A stretch of DNA of 64,000 nt from Siderastrea radians (lineage: Eukaryota > Cnidaria > Anthozoa > Scleractinia > Rhizangiidae): positions 33,595,834 through 33,659,833 of the forward strand of contig OZ024895.1 in assembly GCA_964017195.1 (NCBI GenBank). The letters run 5' to 3'. Below the pieces are notes generated by a model, which was given only the letters and a program-made list of their open reading frames with translations, was not told the origin of the DNA and did not search any database. Shown here in pieces: positions 1-11,918 of the stretch. Position numbers and translations under genes: made by a program. Each line of letters opens with the position of its first letter. Position 1 is the first letter of the stretch.

Positions 1-779
1 TCAATACAAAATAGTTCATAGCATCCTGTATACAAACAAAATCTTGCACAAAATGAAGAAAAAAGACAACCCGTATTGCCCTTTTTGCCCAGGTGTTGAA
101 CATACAATTACTCACTTATTTTTTTCATGCTCAGTTGCTGTATCTTTCTGGACCGAGTTCTCGTGCTGGTACCATTCGGTGTGCAAAAATAAGCTTGTTC
201 TTACAAAAAAAGAAATCATCTACGGTGTGCTGACTGACTCGCCGTCTTGTTTAACCCTGAATCATTTGATCTTAATTGGAAAATACTTTCTCTACATTAA
301 CGCCGTAGAGGATAAAAAGTACCAGTTTACAGATTTTATTACGCTCGTAAAAGAAGAAATTGATATAGAAAAATATATTGCCGTAATGAGCAACAATTGC
401 ACTGCCTTTGAAAAAAAATGGTCACTCTTCATCACGTAAAATATTTTCTCTTTTATAATTCTCTTGAGGACGTAATATGGCAATGTTAAAATTTTGTGGG
501 GTTTCTGTAGTGTCTAGTGTTTTTTGTAAGTCAGTTCATTTCTCTCTTGTTTTGTAACTGTAACAGCAGGTTCTGTTAAGTATTGTAAAGCTTAGTTCAT
601 AAAATTTTTGTCAGCTTCCTGTTGTAACTTAAGTGTTATTTGTTAGTAATTCTTTTTTCGTTTTATAACTGTAACATGTTATGTTAACCGTTGTAAAGAA
701 TATAGCCAGCAAGTACATGTATTGTAAAGTAGTTTATAGTGCTTGTTTAATAAAAATCGTAAAAATTAAAAAAAAAAAG
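1..779 (+). mobile_element. 3' end of a non-LTR retrotransposon (LINE), 5'-truncated
   Basis: Positions 44-439 encode a 131-residue peptide that begins inside a Cys/His cluster (CPFC, seven residues, HTITH, then C), typical of the zinc-binding segment found C-terminal to reverse transcriptase in many LINEs (zf-RVT type). No RT palm motif lies inside the window, so this is the last part of the second ORF. The stop at 437-439 is followed by ~340 bp of T-rich 3' UTR, with several TTGTAA words, an AATAAA at 750, and an A-rich tail ending at 778. The tail abuts GPCR pseudogene sequence at about 782, which fixes the insertion orientation. The element continues past the left edge of the window. The clade is not resolved. 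Confidence 0.75.
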
Positions 780-781
780 GA

Positions 782-1391
782 GCACTTTCCTAAATGAACA
801 TGACAATAAAATTTCATATTCCCATAAAATAAAATATGAGATCATCGGAAGAATACAGAAGTAAAATGCAGCCATAACACAGAAGGCCATCTTAATGACT
901 TGCCTTTTTCTCTGGTTTGCTTGCTGCACTGATTGGGAACCAAGGGCTTTGTCTTGTCTTCGCAGACTCACTGCTATAGCAGAATATAAAACAGACATTG
1001 CTATCAATGGCACAATCTGAAAAAGGGCAGTGTAGACTTTTGAATACGTCATATATGAGTCGTTAGTATTGTAGAAGTTGCTGCGAATTGTCTGCTCGTT
1101 TTCTTTGACCAACTCAAACACATGAAAATTATATGCATTTCCTCACACTGCCACAAACCAAGTTGAAGCAATGACGAAGGCGCGAGACCTTGAGGAGAAA
1201 AGATTAAGTCTCATCGGGAAGGCAACCGCTACACAAACCGATCCAAAGCGATCCAAACCAACTTTCTGTAGAAAACAGTAATTGAAACAGATTCAAGAAA
1301 CCATTTTTATTAGCTTACACAACGTTAGCCCCACAGTCCCATCAATAGGCCACTGGAGAGAGCCGGACGCTATTTCCATGATGTTAAAAGT
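782..1391 (-). pseudogene. GPCR pseudogene A (class A fragment, TM2/3 to TM6)
   Basis: On the minus strand this region is a close copy of the intact receptor at 16875-17957. It shares the FELVKENEQTI loop, the TM5 phrase ALFQIVPLIAM, SLRRQ, and the TM6 phrase AFCVMAAFYFC. It is broken several ways. TM7 and the C-tail are missing because a LINE poly(A) tail joins at about 780. The reading frame shifts around 1130-1320 (the DRF-containing TM3 region is present only in broken frames). Similarity to the intact copy stops abruptly at about 1391, at the edge of the element starting at 1395. TM1 and the N-terminus are not seen. Dead copy; the parent family is the same as the intact receptor. Confidence 0.85.
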
Positions 1392-1394
1392 TTG

Positions 1395-2662
1395 CACAAC
1401 ACGCTTAGTGTGTTTTAAGACACGGATATGCGCATAAATTAATTGGCAAAACAAAGAAGAACACACTTGTTTTGTTTTGGAAAAGTTTAGCACACTAGTT
1501 CTTTTGTTTCTTTTGGCGTTTGATGTCACGCTAAGTGTGCTATCGATCGCACGCTTAGTGTGCAAATAAACACTCAAGAACACGCCAAAATTCGCCAGAG
1601 TCAGTAAAATAATCGACAACTTTGTTAGATGCAAGAAATGTTTATTTGGCGACATAGCTCCAGCGCTGTAGTAACCCAACTTAGCTCAAAATGCCGTATA
1701 TGATTTCCAAGGTAGAAACAAATAAGCTCAAACACTGACATAGCTTCAAGTTGCCGTTTCTTCTCCTTCCCATATTTGCTAATTGTTTCTGTAATTTGCT
1801 TGCCGAAAATAAACGCAACATCGATTCATTTCCGAAGTCAATTGAAAAAGTATCTTTGTTTTGCTGGGAAATTAGAGTGGTAAAAGAGTTGGCGAGTTTC
1901 ATTCACGGGACTATCAGACCTGCACGTGGTTCCAATGAACTTGTAATGGAAGCGTTGTTTTGTCTTGCCTGTCAAAGAAGAGTTTGCGTTGTTTGCCGTA
2001 ATTATAGCTTTTGGACTTGCTGTTTCTATTAGAACTTACATGGAATAAAAAACTGAATTGAGTCAGTTGAGCCCGTATCACTATATCAATTGAAATGATT
2101 GTTTACGTTTCACCGCCATGTGAGATCACGTTTACCGGGCGTTTATCTTGCAGTGGGAAAGTTGGTGGATATTCCATTTTGTTTGGCGTAATTTTCTTCG
2201 ATATTTCGCTTGTTGAAAAATTTGTCTCCTCGATTTTTTCACTGGGTTTGCGAATTTTCGCTTTACCTGGGGAATTGTAGGCGAAATTTCCTTAAATTGT
2301 CGTGCGGGTGCTGCAAAAGATCAATCGAAAGTTCGGCGATATTTCGAATATTTCATACTCAGTCTCTACCTATACTAAACTCGCTTCATGCGGTATATTC
2401 TGCTTAGATTTGGCGTGCAATCTTGCACACTTAGTGTGCGCTTGGGTAAGTGTGTTGCGTCATCTCGCACGCTACGTATTGTTTCCGAAGGTTAACACGC
2501 TTCTTTGTTCGACTGCTCACGCTACATTGTTCAAATGGTCACGCTTTATTGTTTTTAGTGTGTCCTACGAAAAAAGAGCATTAGTTAATGAAGTGTGCTC
2601 CTGGACACACTTTAAACGTGTTAAAACCAAACTCTTTTGTTTTAAAGTGGAAGCGTGTTGTG
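1395..2662. mobile_element. TIR element 1 with CACGCTTAGTGTG-type subterminal words
   Basis: The left end (1395) reads CACAACACGCTT and the right end (2651-2662) is its exact reverse complement, giving a 12-bp terminal inverted repeat. Just inside each end are clusters of a short near-palindromic word, CACGCTTAGTGTG and variants: on the left at about 1403, 1530 and 1550, on the right between 2420 and 2670. The left edge coincides, within 4 bp, with the point where GPCR pseudogene A loses similarity to its intact paralogue, so this is an insertion. The interior (1600-2400) has short open frames, none recognisable. No clean target duplication was found. Non-autonomous. Confidence 0.6.
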
Positions 2663-3012
2663 AGCGTGCTATCACCTTTAGCATCAAAGTCCTATGGAGG
2701 GTCACATATATACAGCTGTACTACCTCAAGGCAACAGTGATGTCCATTATTTTACCATTTCCGTTTCAAAGATGAAATCTTCATGAGATAAAGGCAACTA
2801 TCACCCCATTTTCTGTGCGAGATGAAATCTCTATATGCAAGACTTTTTTGTAAATGGCACTTCTTGACTTTATCTTTTTGATAGTGGGAACAATGTTGTC
2901 ATATGCTATACACCTCAGCGATCAACAGAAAAAGATAAAAGTTGAGAATTCAACAATAGCAAACTGAAAACTGTTCCACAGAACTTTGTTTACAATATCA
3001 TTTTTTTTCCTT

Positions 3013-5020
3013 TTAATTTCCCCCTTTCTCGTTAAATGCCAGATTCTCTCTAGTCCTGGGAATTACTTTGATATCCTGAAGTGCTATTCCTCCTCTATTC
3101 TCTCTTGCTCTTTGGTTATTCGCTGGTGATTGTCCGCTGTTACAGGAACTTAAAATTTCCCTCGAGCCACAGCGATAGCTTCGAACAAATGCAATGCAGA
3201 GAATAGGGTTGGTTGTTGTCGATGAATAAATCATTACATGTGCCAGATTCCAAACAGTCTTGTACAAAGAACACGATATTTTGATGTCATACTCTAACAA
3301 TATGTAAAAAGAAATTAAAGGAAGAACACAAATATTAAACGCAGCTATGATGCAGAATGACATGCAAATAGCCCCTTCTTTCTTTCGAGACCTCTGATGT
3401 ACTCAGACTGTTTTGTCCTCGCAGAGTCGCTGCTATGATAGAGTATAAAATCGTCATGCATGAGAAGCATGGTACAACATGGAAAAGGGCGGTATAAACT
3501 CTTGCATAATCTTTGTAGGAAAACTCAGTGGTGTCATCATCTTGTGTGCAGATCACTCCATCACCGATTTCTACTAACACTAGCATGTACAAGTCTAACG
3601 ATTTCATTCCTATCGCCACTATCCAAGTGGAAGTTTTAGCAAGGGCACGAATTTTAGAGGAGATTAGGTACACTTTCAATGGGAATACCACCGCCACAAA
3701 CCTATTCAAAGCGATCCAGATGAGACTCTGCACCGAAACATATGCATGCAGCAATCGAAGCACGCTCCATAAACAAGCTAAGCTTGCAGATGATTAATCC
3801 TACTGTACCATCAATATGCCATTGCCAAGAACTTGTCGCTATCCCTACCATAAGTATTGGCGTTGCCGTCCAGGCAAAAACAAAGTCAGAGGCAGCCATA
3901 TTGACAATGAAAGCGAGTGGGGACGAAAGTTGCCCACGTCTTTGAAAGCTAACGCGCCTGTCGAGCCGCAATCGATTTCGCGCTCACTCGCTTGTTTTTC
4001 TTTTTCTTCACTATCTCTGAACGGAAAGAGATACTGCTCGTAGCCTTTAGCGAACACCACACGCAAACCACACAAATCCGTCGATAATATTCAGATATTT
4101 TCGTTCTTTCAATGCAAAAAGACTCGTAACACCTGCCTTAGTAATTGATCTCCTTATTAATGACGATTCCTTCGTATCAACTTCTCGCCTCAAATAAACA
4201 CTCATCTCTCTCCGTTCACAAGAACTATCATGTACTGATGGTGCAATCAACTAATATTGCATCATCATACTTGTACCAATTCCTTCTCTTCCTAGCCCAC
4301 GCCGGCAAAACGCAATTGTCCTTTTTGTCCGCTGCGAAATACAAGTTAGCCAATAAGAAACCTTACAATCCACTTCGCAACCCCCCCCCTCCCCATAAAA
4401 CGCTAAGGGAAATCGCCTCTCACGCAGCACAACATTACACCGCTCCTATACAAAACGCAACTTTCAAAGCAAATCACATTCACAGAAGCGTGATATGCTT
4501 TTGACATTCACAAATCCTTCTGACTCCCACATTTTTACATCCCTCAAAATGTCAATCCCAATAAAAAAACTCCTGCGCTAAAAAAATTTTCACCATAACC
4601 ACTAACTAGATCAGACAACACAGCCAATTTCGCATTCAATCCTATTAGCTGCTTTACTCAATTGCGCATGCGTTATACAAGACAAATACAAAAAAACCCC
4701 AAGCTTAACAACCCTTCGCCGTTCATATCTTAAATACGGTAAATTAAAAGACAAGAACACACGAAGGTAACATTCAGCAGACTAATATGCGCATGCGTCT
4801 TATATAAGACAGTACCGCTCTTGAGTACACTACCACAAGCCTTACAGCACTTTGTTCGTATGTTAAGCCAACTTGCTTTCACGAGAAACCGTGTCTATCC
4901 TATAAACCAGCCGTCGCCATGGCGACCGCCGGTTAAAAAGGAGAAAAGCTCAGCTATTTTGACGGCAACGGAGGTGTCTAACGAGTCACAGGCCATGTAT
5001 TGCTGCGGGTACGGTGCGTT
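3013..5020 (-). pseudogene. GPCR pseudogene C, split by a ~1-kb insertion through TM1
   Basis: Read from high to low coordinates. 5000-4935 encodes the N-terminus (MACDSLDTS...IAELF, matching pseudogene D). Then about 1 kb of unrelated sequence replaces TM1 and the first intracellular loop. Coding similarity resumes at 3915 with TM2 (NMAASDFVFAWTATP), the TM3 region, SLIWIALNRFVAVVFPL (DRF changed to NRF), TM4, TM5 (HVVPCFSCMTILYSIIAA), TM6, a damaged TM7 with TNPILC, and a C-tail ending near 3013. Frameshifts near 3740 and 3350 break it into at least three frames. It belongs to the same subfamily as D (42619-43739) and a different one from B. Confidence 0.85.
3915..4935. other. Insertion inside GPCR pseudogene C, with promoter-like motifs
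   Basis: This ~1-kb stretch has no counterpart in the paralogous GPCR D and replaces ~90 bp encoding TM1. It contains the word 'ctatctctgaacggaaagagat' at about 4012-4033, related to words at 48820, 49390 and 49655 in the large insertion. It also has two GCGCATGCG palindromes (about 4663 and 4788, resembling NRF-1 sites), the second followed by TTATATAAG. Terminal inverted repeats were not identified. No coding assignment. Confidence 0.45.
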
Positions 5021-6138
5021 ACTGGCATTTGTAGTGATGTTGATGAAGTTGGCCATTTTTTTGTGTACTACTTGCCAGGAAATTTACTGACCGATCAATG
5101 CTTATTTCTTTCCAGTCAATTGTAACTTTTTGAGACAATTATTTTTTTAGCACAATTCGTGTTTTGGAGTTGATTGTGACCTTCTTACCAAACTGAGCTG
5201 TTCAACAAAGTTGTATGAAATCATTACTGATTAATTAAATGATTCCTTCACGTGACAAAATATTATGTTGTTGAAGTTATCGTCGCCAAGCCTTTATATA
5301 ATTCTTTTACTAAAACTGACCTATCTCTGAGAGACGATTTAACTTCAGAAGAAAACATCAAAAACGTTTTATTCAAAGTAAACAACCATTTGAAATGTGC
5401 CTCCTACAAAACAATGAAGTCGTATAAAAATCCAATCTTGAAATGTAAATTAAGACCTAACAAAAACGCAAAAAAACGGCTTTTTCATTGAAATGAACCT
5501 TGTTAAAACTTAATTGAACTGGTGTTTGACGCTGTCAAATAAGACTTGAAAAGCAAATATAAATTTAACAACCTTTGAAAATATAAATGTTATATCCGTC
5601 GTATAATTTAAACACTTCCTACAGGGAGAGATAAACAAAAAGTCGAATGAGATCCCGTCCACGAGGTACGCAAAGGATTAGATCAAGGGTCGAAAAGTAT
5701 ATTTAAATGTGTTTCAGCTATTGCCTAAGGGCTGATTCGGCTGAAAAGGGCCATCCTTACTGAGTCAACTGAGTCACTGACCAAGTATGTTACGTACCCT
5801 GGTCTGGTCGCCTTACACACAGAAAGACATGCAAAATGTAGAATCCGTCCAGCGTCTTTCTCCGAGCTTTCTTTGTATTGACTATATTCGGTAAACTTGT
5901 ACTGGTACGCAAGATATTCTTTAGTCGTTATCGACGGATTTTGGTGTTTTGATTAAAAAAAAAAACACGCGGGATAACCTTAACTAGCCTTCGACAAAGC
6001 AATGACAATGACATCAGAGTCGTATAGGAGGGATCCGTTAGGCTGTTTCTCATTAATTTGCGGGAGTATTCCTTATCGTCATAGACTATAGTCTTGAGCT
6101 CATGAATAAAATGTGGAATACTAATGAGCGTTGCTCCA

Positions 6139-6267
6139 TGAGGCTGGTTTTCATATGATCGCTCTGATCGTTTAAGAGTGGTTTCCACATGATTGCAAGG
6201 TTGATGAACGTTTTTGCCAATGATGATCGCAGCGATCGTAGCTATCATATGGAAACCAGACTTTATA
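6139..6267. repeat. Small foldback repeat (MITE-like)
   Basis: The two ends are inverted copies. The left reads GGCTGGTTTTCATATGATCG. The right, reverse-complemented, reads GTCTGGTTTCCATATGATAG, followed on both sides by a CGATCG-type word. Length about 130 bp, no coding potential. Likely a dispersed MITE; no target duplication identified. Confidence 0.55.
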
Positions 6268-6699
6268 CGATAGGCGAATCTTTGCTGATGTCATTGTTTA
6301 CATTTTGCTTCATTAGCATAGGGATTTTATAGAAAAGACATCATGCTTAATAAAAATTGACTTCAATAACTGAAAGAGCTTGTTAAACTTAGTAACCTGT
6401 GCAGTATTTTCTCTTTGCAACCCATTACCTCTTCTTGTACAGCACATCACAGGCTTTCTACTAAAGGTGAGATCTTTCGAAATATTGTAACATAACGAAA
6501 ACCCAAGGGGGGGGGGGGAGAGGGAGGGTTCCATCAACAATGAAAAATGCATATTCTCCAAGCTGTTCTCCATACATTTCTTAGGGAACTAGTCAGGAGA
6601 ATTTGTCTAAATATCAAGACATCTTATCCTTGGTGATCACTTCCTTTATTCTCGTCACTTGAATGTTTGAACAAGTAGTGATGATGTAAAGAGAAATTT

Positions 6700-7005
6700 C
6701 ATTTTCATCACTGTCAAGGCTTAAAGGGTTAAGGTTTCATTACAAACTTCAAAGTAAGAGCCAAGTTTATAACAAAAGAAATCCCAAACCAACACCAATA
6801 AAGTGTGGCCATTCAAATGAAAACTGTTGAGCAGTACTTTTCTGCCTAACAAAGACTAAGGATTAAATCCTAACTGAAACCTATTAAGCATTACTTCCCC
6901 GTGGTACTATTTATTACAGGGGGTTCTTAAGTTGAATCTGTGGGTGAAATCGTTACGTGTGAGCATTCAAATAAAGGCTATTGAGCAGTAACGTCTAGTG
7001 CGGTA
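6700..7005 (+). repeat. Two degenerate units of the ~100-bp 'gtgtgaccattcaaatg' repeat
   Basis: Phrases such as 'gtgtggccattcaaatgaaaa', 'gagcagtacttttctgcc', 'gtggtactatttattac' and 'gaatctgtgggtgaaatcg' recur in order. They match the tandem repeat at 59520-60470 and single units at 9066 and 13050. Non-coding, diverged. Confidence 0.6.
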
Positions 7006-8477
7006 AAGCAATATGATCATGCACATATTTTCTGAAGTGCCATTCTTAACAGTTCCGAGACGACTCCTGCAGGAATCGTGGTTGATCTTGTTTTTCCTGT
7101 TGTATAACTTCGCATCTGTCATTACCCAAGTAATGTGAGAATGCCCCGAAAGAGAAGCTACTTTCCCCATGTGCCAATTTTTGGCATTGAAATTGAAAAT
7201 TTCGACTACTGCTCCACCTGGTTGCATAAAAATGGGAAACCCATGTGCACATCCATGCATTCCAAAGAAAGCATCTGCCGAGGCAACTAGTTCCAACTGG
7301 TTTTTCAAACGTAAAGCGTCTAACTGAACAGCGGTAATGGCAATGTTTGGAAAATTGTCATTCATTTCTTTTAAGATTTCTTTTTCATTGGCAATTTTTC
7401 AGTCGACTATGCCTTATAGATTCCTGGGATGAGTGTGGTAGTCTCTCCTGAAGTTGACCAAAACGTGTATTTTGTGCTGGTTGCAGTTGCGTGAGTACTT
7501 GTTCGTTGGAATGCCAAACCGCTTTAGCACAAAACGCCTGAAAGGTTGAATGTGCTTGAAGGATTGAAGTTTCTGTCTAATAGAGCACTGTTTACTCGCG
7601 GATAGCGCCAGACCAGGTTTTCTACTACAATGCCACTCGACTCTTTAAACATAGGGTTGATGCTGAGTTTTATAAGATTGTTAAACACCACACTCCAAAA
7701 GGGATCCAGTGAAGTCGGTGAGTGTGCATCCATGAGAATTATATTCAGCTTCTCAGGTGCCACTCCTAAAATATGCGTCGTGATATAAATGTCTAGCAAA
7801 TCAATTATTGTCCAGTAAACATTTGCATATTCGATTCTTTGAATTGCTAAGTAATGTCCACCGTAAAATGTCTGACTCGCATTCTGTAGTTGAGAAAGCA
7901 AAGGAATTGTAACTTCAAAAGCGAACACCCAGGGAGCTAATGCACCTTGCATTTTTGCTTTGTGAAGTTTCTCCTTAGCTTCGTCAATACCACGATTGCA
8001 ATGCAGTGTAAAGAAGCCTTTTTTAAGCACAAAAACTCGTCTTCTTCTTGGGATGTTCTAGTTGTGTTTCAGGAACTTTTGCTCGAGCCAGCTTTGGTCG
8101 AATAGTGATATTCTTGAAGAGCACTATCCCATCTTGCACTTCATTTACTCTCGGCACGCATGACCGATTCAGACTTCTTGGTAAACTCGATTTCAAAGCG
8201 AGGTTGTTTGCAGCTGACTTCTTTGTTGGAGTTGCAGACGAAGACAAATTCTTGAGTTTTACAGTTAAAGTATTCAACGAGATGGAGTTAGCACTTACTC
8301 TAGGCCTTGCTTCCTTTCATTTATATTCTCCCATACTTTAGGCGTTTTCTTTGTATTGGACCATGTTTTCAGTATGTAAAGATTAGTAAAGAAAACGGCA
8401 AATCCGGCAACAACCATAAGGAATTTGCTGCTCTTGACAAGCGTTATGGAAAGGAAACTTCTTCTGAGCCCAGCCAT
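6967..8477 (-). pseudogene. GT61-type (DUF563) glycosyltransferase pseudogene
   Basis: The first 60 codons (8477-8300) give a short basic N-terminus, one hydrophobic segment (FLMVVAGFAVFFTNLYIL) and a lysine-rich stem, the layout of a type II Golgi enzyme. 8030-7535 encodes the phrase RIEYANVYWTIIDLLD and then IILMDAHSPTSLDPFW. 7365-7060 encodes ELVASADAFFGMHGCAHGF and PGGAVVEIFNF, the C-terminal signature of family 61 glycosyltransferases (EOGT, POMGNT2 and plant xylosyltransferase relatives). The frame is broken near 8300, 8035 and 7532. In the segment joining the last two parts (7500-7370), in-frame TAA and TGA codons interrupt RRDYHTHPRNL and the following helix. A GTAAGT at the end of the first segment could be a splice donor, but the downstream lesions remain. 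I call it dead. Confidence 0.75.
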
Positions 8478-8749
8478 TTAATCTTTTCTTCCGGTGATGA
8501 TTTCCAACTCTACAAAAGAAAACAAAGATTGAAGTGTCTGTTAGTATGCGTGCCCTGCATTTCGACTTTTATCATAATAGTACATGTGTTACTTGGTGAA
8601 TATTTCCCGGCAGCTAAAGGCCACGTTTGTGATTGAAATGCGGCGGTATTTTTCAATTATATTGTTATGCAACACTTTTCCGTAGAATAGTTATTGTTTC
8701 CCAGATCCAGATGTGAAAGTTGCTAGCAGATAGTGCGTACCGTAAAAGC

Positions 8750-8975
8750 TCTATTAAGCCCTCTTCCCCCGCCCCCCGCCCTGTGTAAGTTATTATTATT
8801 ATTATTTTTTAATAAGTTCCTCCTGAATAAGGGACACCAGATTTTGTAATTAGACCCTCCTAATCTCTATTAAGCCATCCACTTCCTCGCCAGTTGGTGT
8901 ATGTTTTATAAAAGCTGGAACAAACTCCCTAACGTTGGCCGGCTTTCTTGATAAGAAGTAATTTAACAGTGTTTA
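8750..8975. repeat. Low-complexity stretch with 'ctctattaagcc' words and a (TTA)n tract
   Basis: CTCTATTAAGCC occurs near 8750 and again near 8865, with a C-rich run at 8762-8780 and (TTA)n at about 8788-8805 between them. The word is shared with the foldback element at 11751. Probably a relic of a related MITE. Confidence 0.35.
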
Positions 8976-10925
8976 AATTTTGCGCAAAAATTATTTCAAG
9001 AGTACATGTTTAAAGACTCGAAAGGAGGAGTCTGTAGATGAAATTCACAATTGTAAACAGTTGTAATGTTACCGCTCAAATGAAAGCCACTGAGAATTAA
9101 CGAGTCAGGCTGCACAGTGTTATTTTAACTCCTGTAGTGTGGTTAAACTAACTCCTTAAGGTGGAGTTATATTTTTTTTGGAGTTATTTTAACTCCGAAA
9201 AGGAGATAATTATACTATTCTTTAGGGAAGTTAAGTTAACCCCTAAATTGAAGATACGCTGTGAGAGTTATTATAACTCCAATTTAACGTTAAATTCAAC
9301 TCTTTTTGGTGTTAAATTCCAGTTTAACTCTGCAAGGAGAGTTAAAATAACTCCTTTTTCGGAGTCATTTTGTAGGAGTTCGTATAACTCCCCTCGTGGA
9401 GTAATTGTGATGTGATTTTAACTCTCTAACAAGAGTTAAAATAACTATCTTTTGGGGGTTATTTTTTGTGGAGTTATTTAACTTCCTTTAGGGAATAATT
9501 TTGGAGTGACTTGACTGGGTAACTCCTTTGTTGGAGTCGTTGTGAGGGAGTTGGGATAACTCTGTAGCGGATTCTTTACTTTATTATTGTGTTTTTTACT
9601 TTGCTGCAAAAGGTGCGTGTTATTTTGGGGGGTTGGGGTTTGAAGGGAGAGTTACCTCTAAACCGCAGGGACTCACGTATCATATCTATTGTAAACATCG
9701 ATCTCAATTTAATTATGAACGCATTTTTTTTATTTCGGAAATAAAGCAAAAGGTAATGTGGTAATTTACTTACTGGAATCAAACGTTTTGTAAAGTTCCT
9801 GTCTAAAATGGTATAATTACAATTAAAGAGCCCGAAACCAATGCGCCTGCATTCAGTGGTCAGCAGTTGTCATTTGAGTCATGTGACCTTTGTAACATCA
9901 GCGCAGGCGCCAGTTTGAAATCAATCGGTTGTTCTTACGGTTGCGCGACGGTTGCAACATTTGTGCGTAGTTTGAGGACAAAAAAGCATTTCTCAAGTTA
10001 AAACAAAGGCGGACAATTGTACCTTTTGGATTAGCATACGTGCCAAGAAGTGTTTTGGAACCTTGCATGTGGATTTTTGGATCAAAATAAACAAGTTATG
10101 AAATCGACGCTGTGAACAATAGTGGATCAACGACTTTTCAGCTGGCGGAGTTGAATTAGCAAAAGGCCAAACTTTGGAAATGTGGTCGTTTTTCCGGCAA
10201 GCATAAGCTTGCAACTTCAACTTACTCTTAGCCTAAAATGTTTCCTTCGAGTTTGTCATTCAAAGGAGAAATTACCAGCTAGCAAGGTGAATAGAAACAA
10301 TTATCGAGGGGCATTAGTCCCTAAAAAGTAACGATGGACAATCGAATTGAATGTCAGGTACAGCTGTATGGCTGCGTCTTCAGTTCTTTTGACGCTGTTT
10401 AGTTGCAGTTATTGTTAGCAATATAAAGTCTGGGGATTGCCATTGTTGCTCGAAAGATATTATTGGAAGGTAAACAATCTTAAATGAACTTCATGATTTA
10501 AGGTTTTTTTGTTTTACTTGGTGCTCAGCTGTCTATCAAAACTAATTTACATTGCAAGAAAAGATTTGAATGATATCATTGTGTTTTTGTAACAATCTTT
10601 TATAGGCTGTTGGAAACTGTGTTGTCATTGACTATATTAAGTGCCTGCTTCTTTGCAGATGTCAGGCTTTTGAGAAATTGGATGATAACATGTTTGACTA
10701 AAAATTCTTTCATTTTATTTATTAATTTGTTATGGTGGTCATTTAAGAATTAAGTTCTTACATGTAGGTGCAAGTTCAAGCAGCCAATTTTAAGTTAAAG
10801 TGAATGTCAATTCAAGAAAGCTGTGTTGGTGATATGATTTACCGGTCCTTAAAATATACTACTTTATGAAAATTAAAATTTAAGTCGGTTTTAATTTTGT
10901 AAAGGTTTGAACCCATGAGTCATAT

Positions 10926-11130
10926 CATAAGTTGGTGAAGTATGATCATTCGGGTGAGTGTAGTCCTGAGAAGGACAATGTGGTGACATTGACTGATGTT
11001 TGGACAACCTGAGTTGAAGTCATCATCAGAGACAAGTCACTTGACTTTGATGATGTCAGTCAATGTCACCACAAACAGTTCTTCTCAGGACTACACTCAC
11101 CCAGTCAATCATAATTCACCGACTTATGGT
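10926..11130. repeat. Hairpin MITE, ~205 bp
   Basis: A long imperfect inverted repeat. The left arm, from CATAAGTTGGTGAAG through GGGTGAGTGTAGTCCTGAGA to TGTGGTGACATTGACTGA, is repeated as its reverse complement in the right arm (11050-11128). The loop around 10995-11040 contains CATCATCAGAG. Nested in TIR-like element 2. No coding content. Confidence 0.8.
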
Positions 11131-11750
11131 TATAATTTTAAAGGAAAGATTAAGTTGTGTTTAAACTAACATACATTGTTAGAATTTTGCTATACTCTCA
11201 TTTGAATTCCAACTTTCTTCTAATTTGAATTCATAAAATTCTGACTTTCTCACCTGGGAGGACCGTTCATCATTTGGCTCCTGACTGGTGTTCTTCCAGT
11301 CAAAATTTGAAACAATTAATTGTAAAAAAGTTTTTATTTGATTGAGTCCGTGTAACAAAGTTTACATGGGTGATCATGAGATTGGTAACCGCTGTGGTTG
11401 ATATTTGTTCATGTCGCAGAGGGAAAAAGCCCGCAAAAATGAAATCTGTAACCATGCAATTCTGCAGAATAATAATTGGATGTGATATAGGATATTGGTG
11501 TTTCTAAAGGCTTATTTCATAAGATTGTTGTATCCTGTTTGTTGCAGCCTTACTTGTAAAGTTCTTTATGCTCCATACATGCATGCATGCAGCTGGAGGT
11601 AGTAGTATTGAAGAACCAACACATTAATTTATAAGGTTTTTTGGATATATAAAATACACGAAATTTCAAGAGATTTGTTAATATATATTTTAAAATCATG
11701 TTTTAATTATACATCACTTGTACTTTCTTTATTTTCATTTGATACACATG

Positions 11751-11918
11751 CAGTGGAACCCCTATTAAGCGGCCACCCAGTATTAGGCGTCCAGTTGTCA
11801 AAGTCCTGACAAGGGTCCTTCTATTGTCTTTTATCTCTATTAAGCGGCCAACCCCTATTAAACGGCCTTAACTGTCCACTTCCCCGAGGGTGGCCGCTTA
11901 ATAGGGCCCAGTCAACTG
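11751..11918. repeat. Foldback element with CTATTAAGCGGCCACC ends
   Basis: The left end reads CAGTGGAACCCCTATTAAGC. The right end, reverse-complemented, reads CAGTTGACTGGGCCCTATTA and then AGCGGCCACC. Two internal copies of CTATTAAGCGGCC lie at about 11845-11875. About 168 bp, non-coding, nested in TIR-like element 2. Confidence 0.75.

Larger units (their letters stand above)
2706..6135. repeat. Segmental duplication, copy 1 (uninterrupted by the large elements)
   Basis: This block matches, in the same order and orientation, three separated pieces further right. 2706-2850 matches 28318-28490. 2851-3915, 4930-5020 and 5495-5620 match 42400-43790. 5640-6135 matches 52735-53330. It carries GPCR pseudogene C and its flanks. 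Copy 1 lacks the two multi-kilobase insertions present in copy 2 but has its own insertions (3915-4930 and 5020-5495). Divergence is modest: long stretches align by eye with scattered substitutions and small indels. Confidence 0.85.

Noticed and set aside
8048..8341. Plus-strand frame of 97 codons
   Set aside because: Antisense shadow of the GT61 pseudogene stem region.
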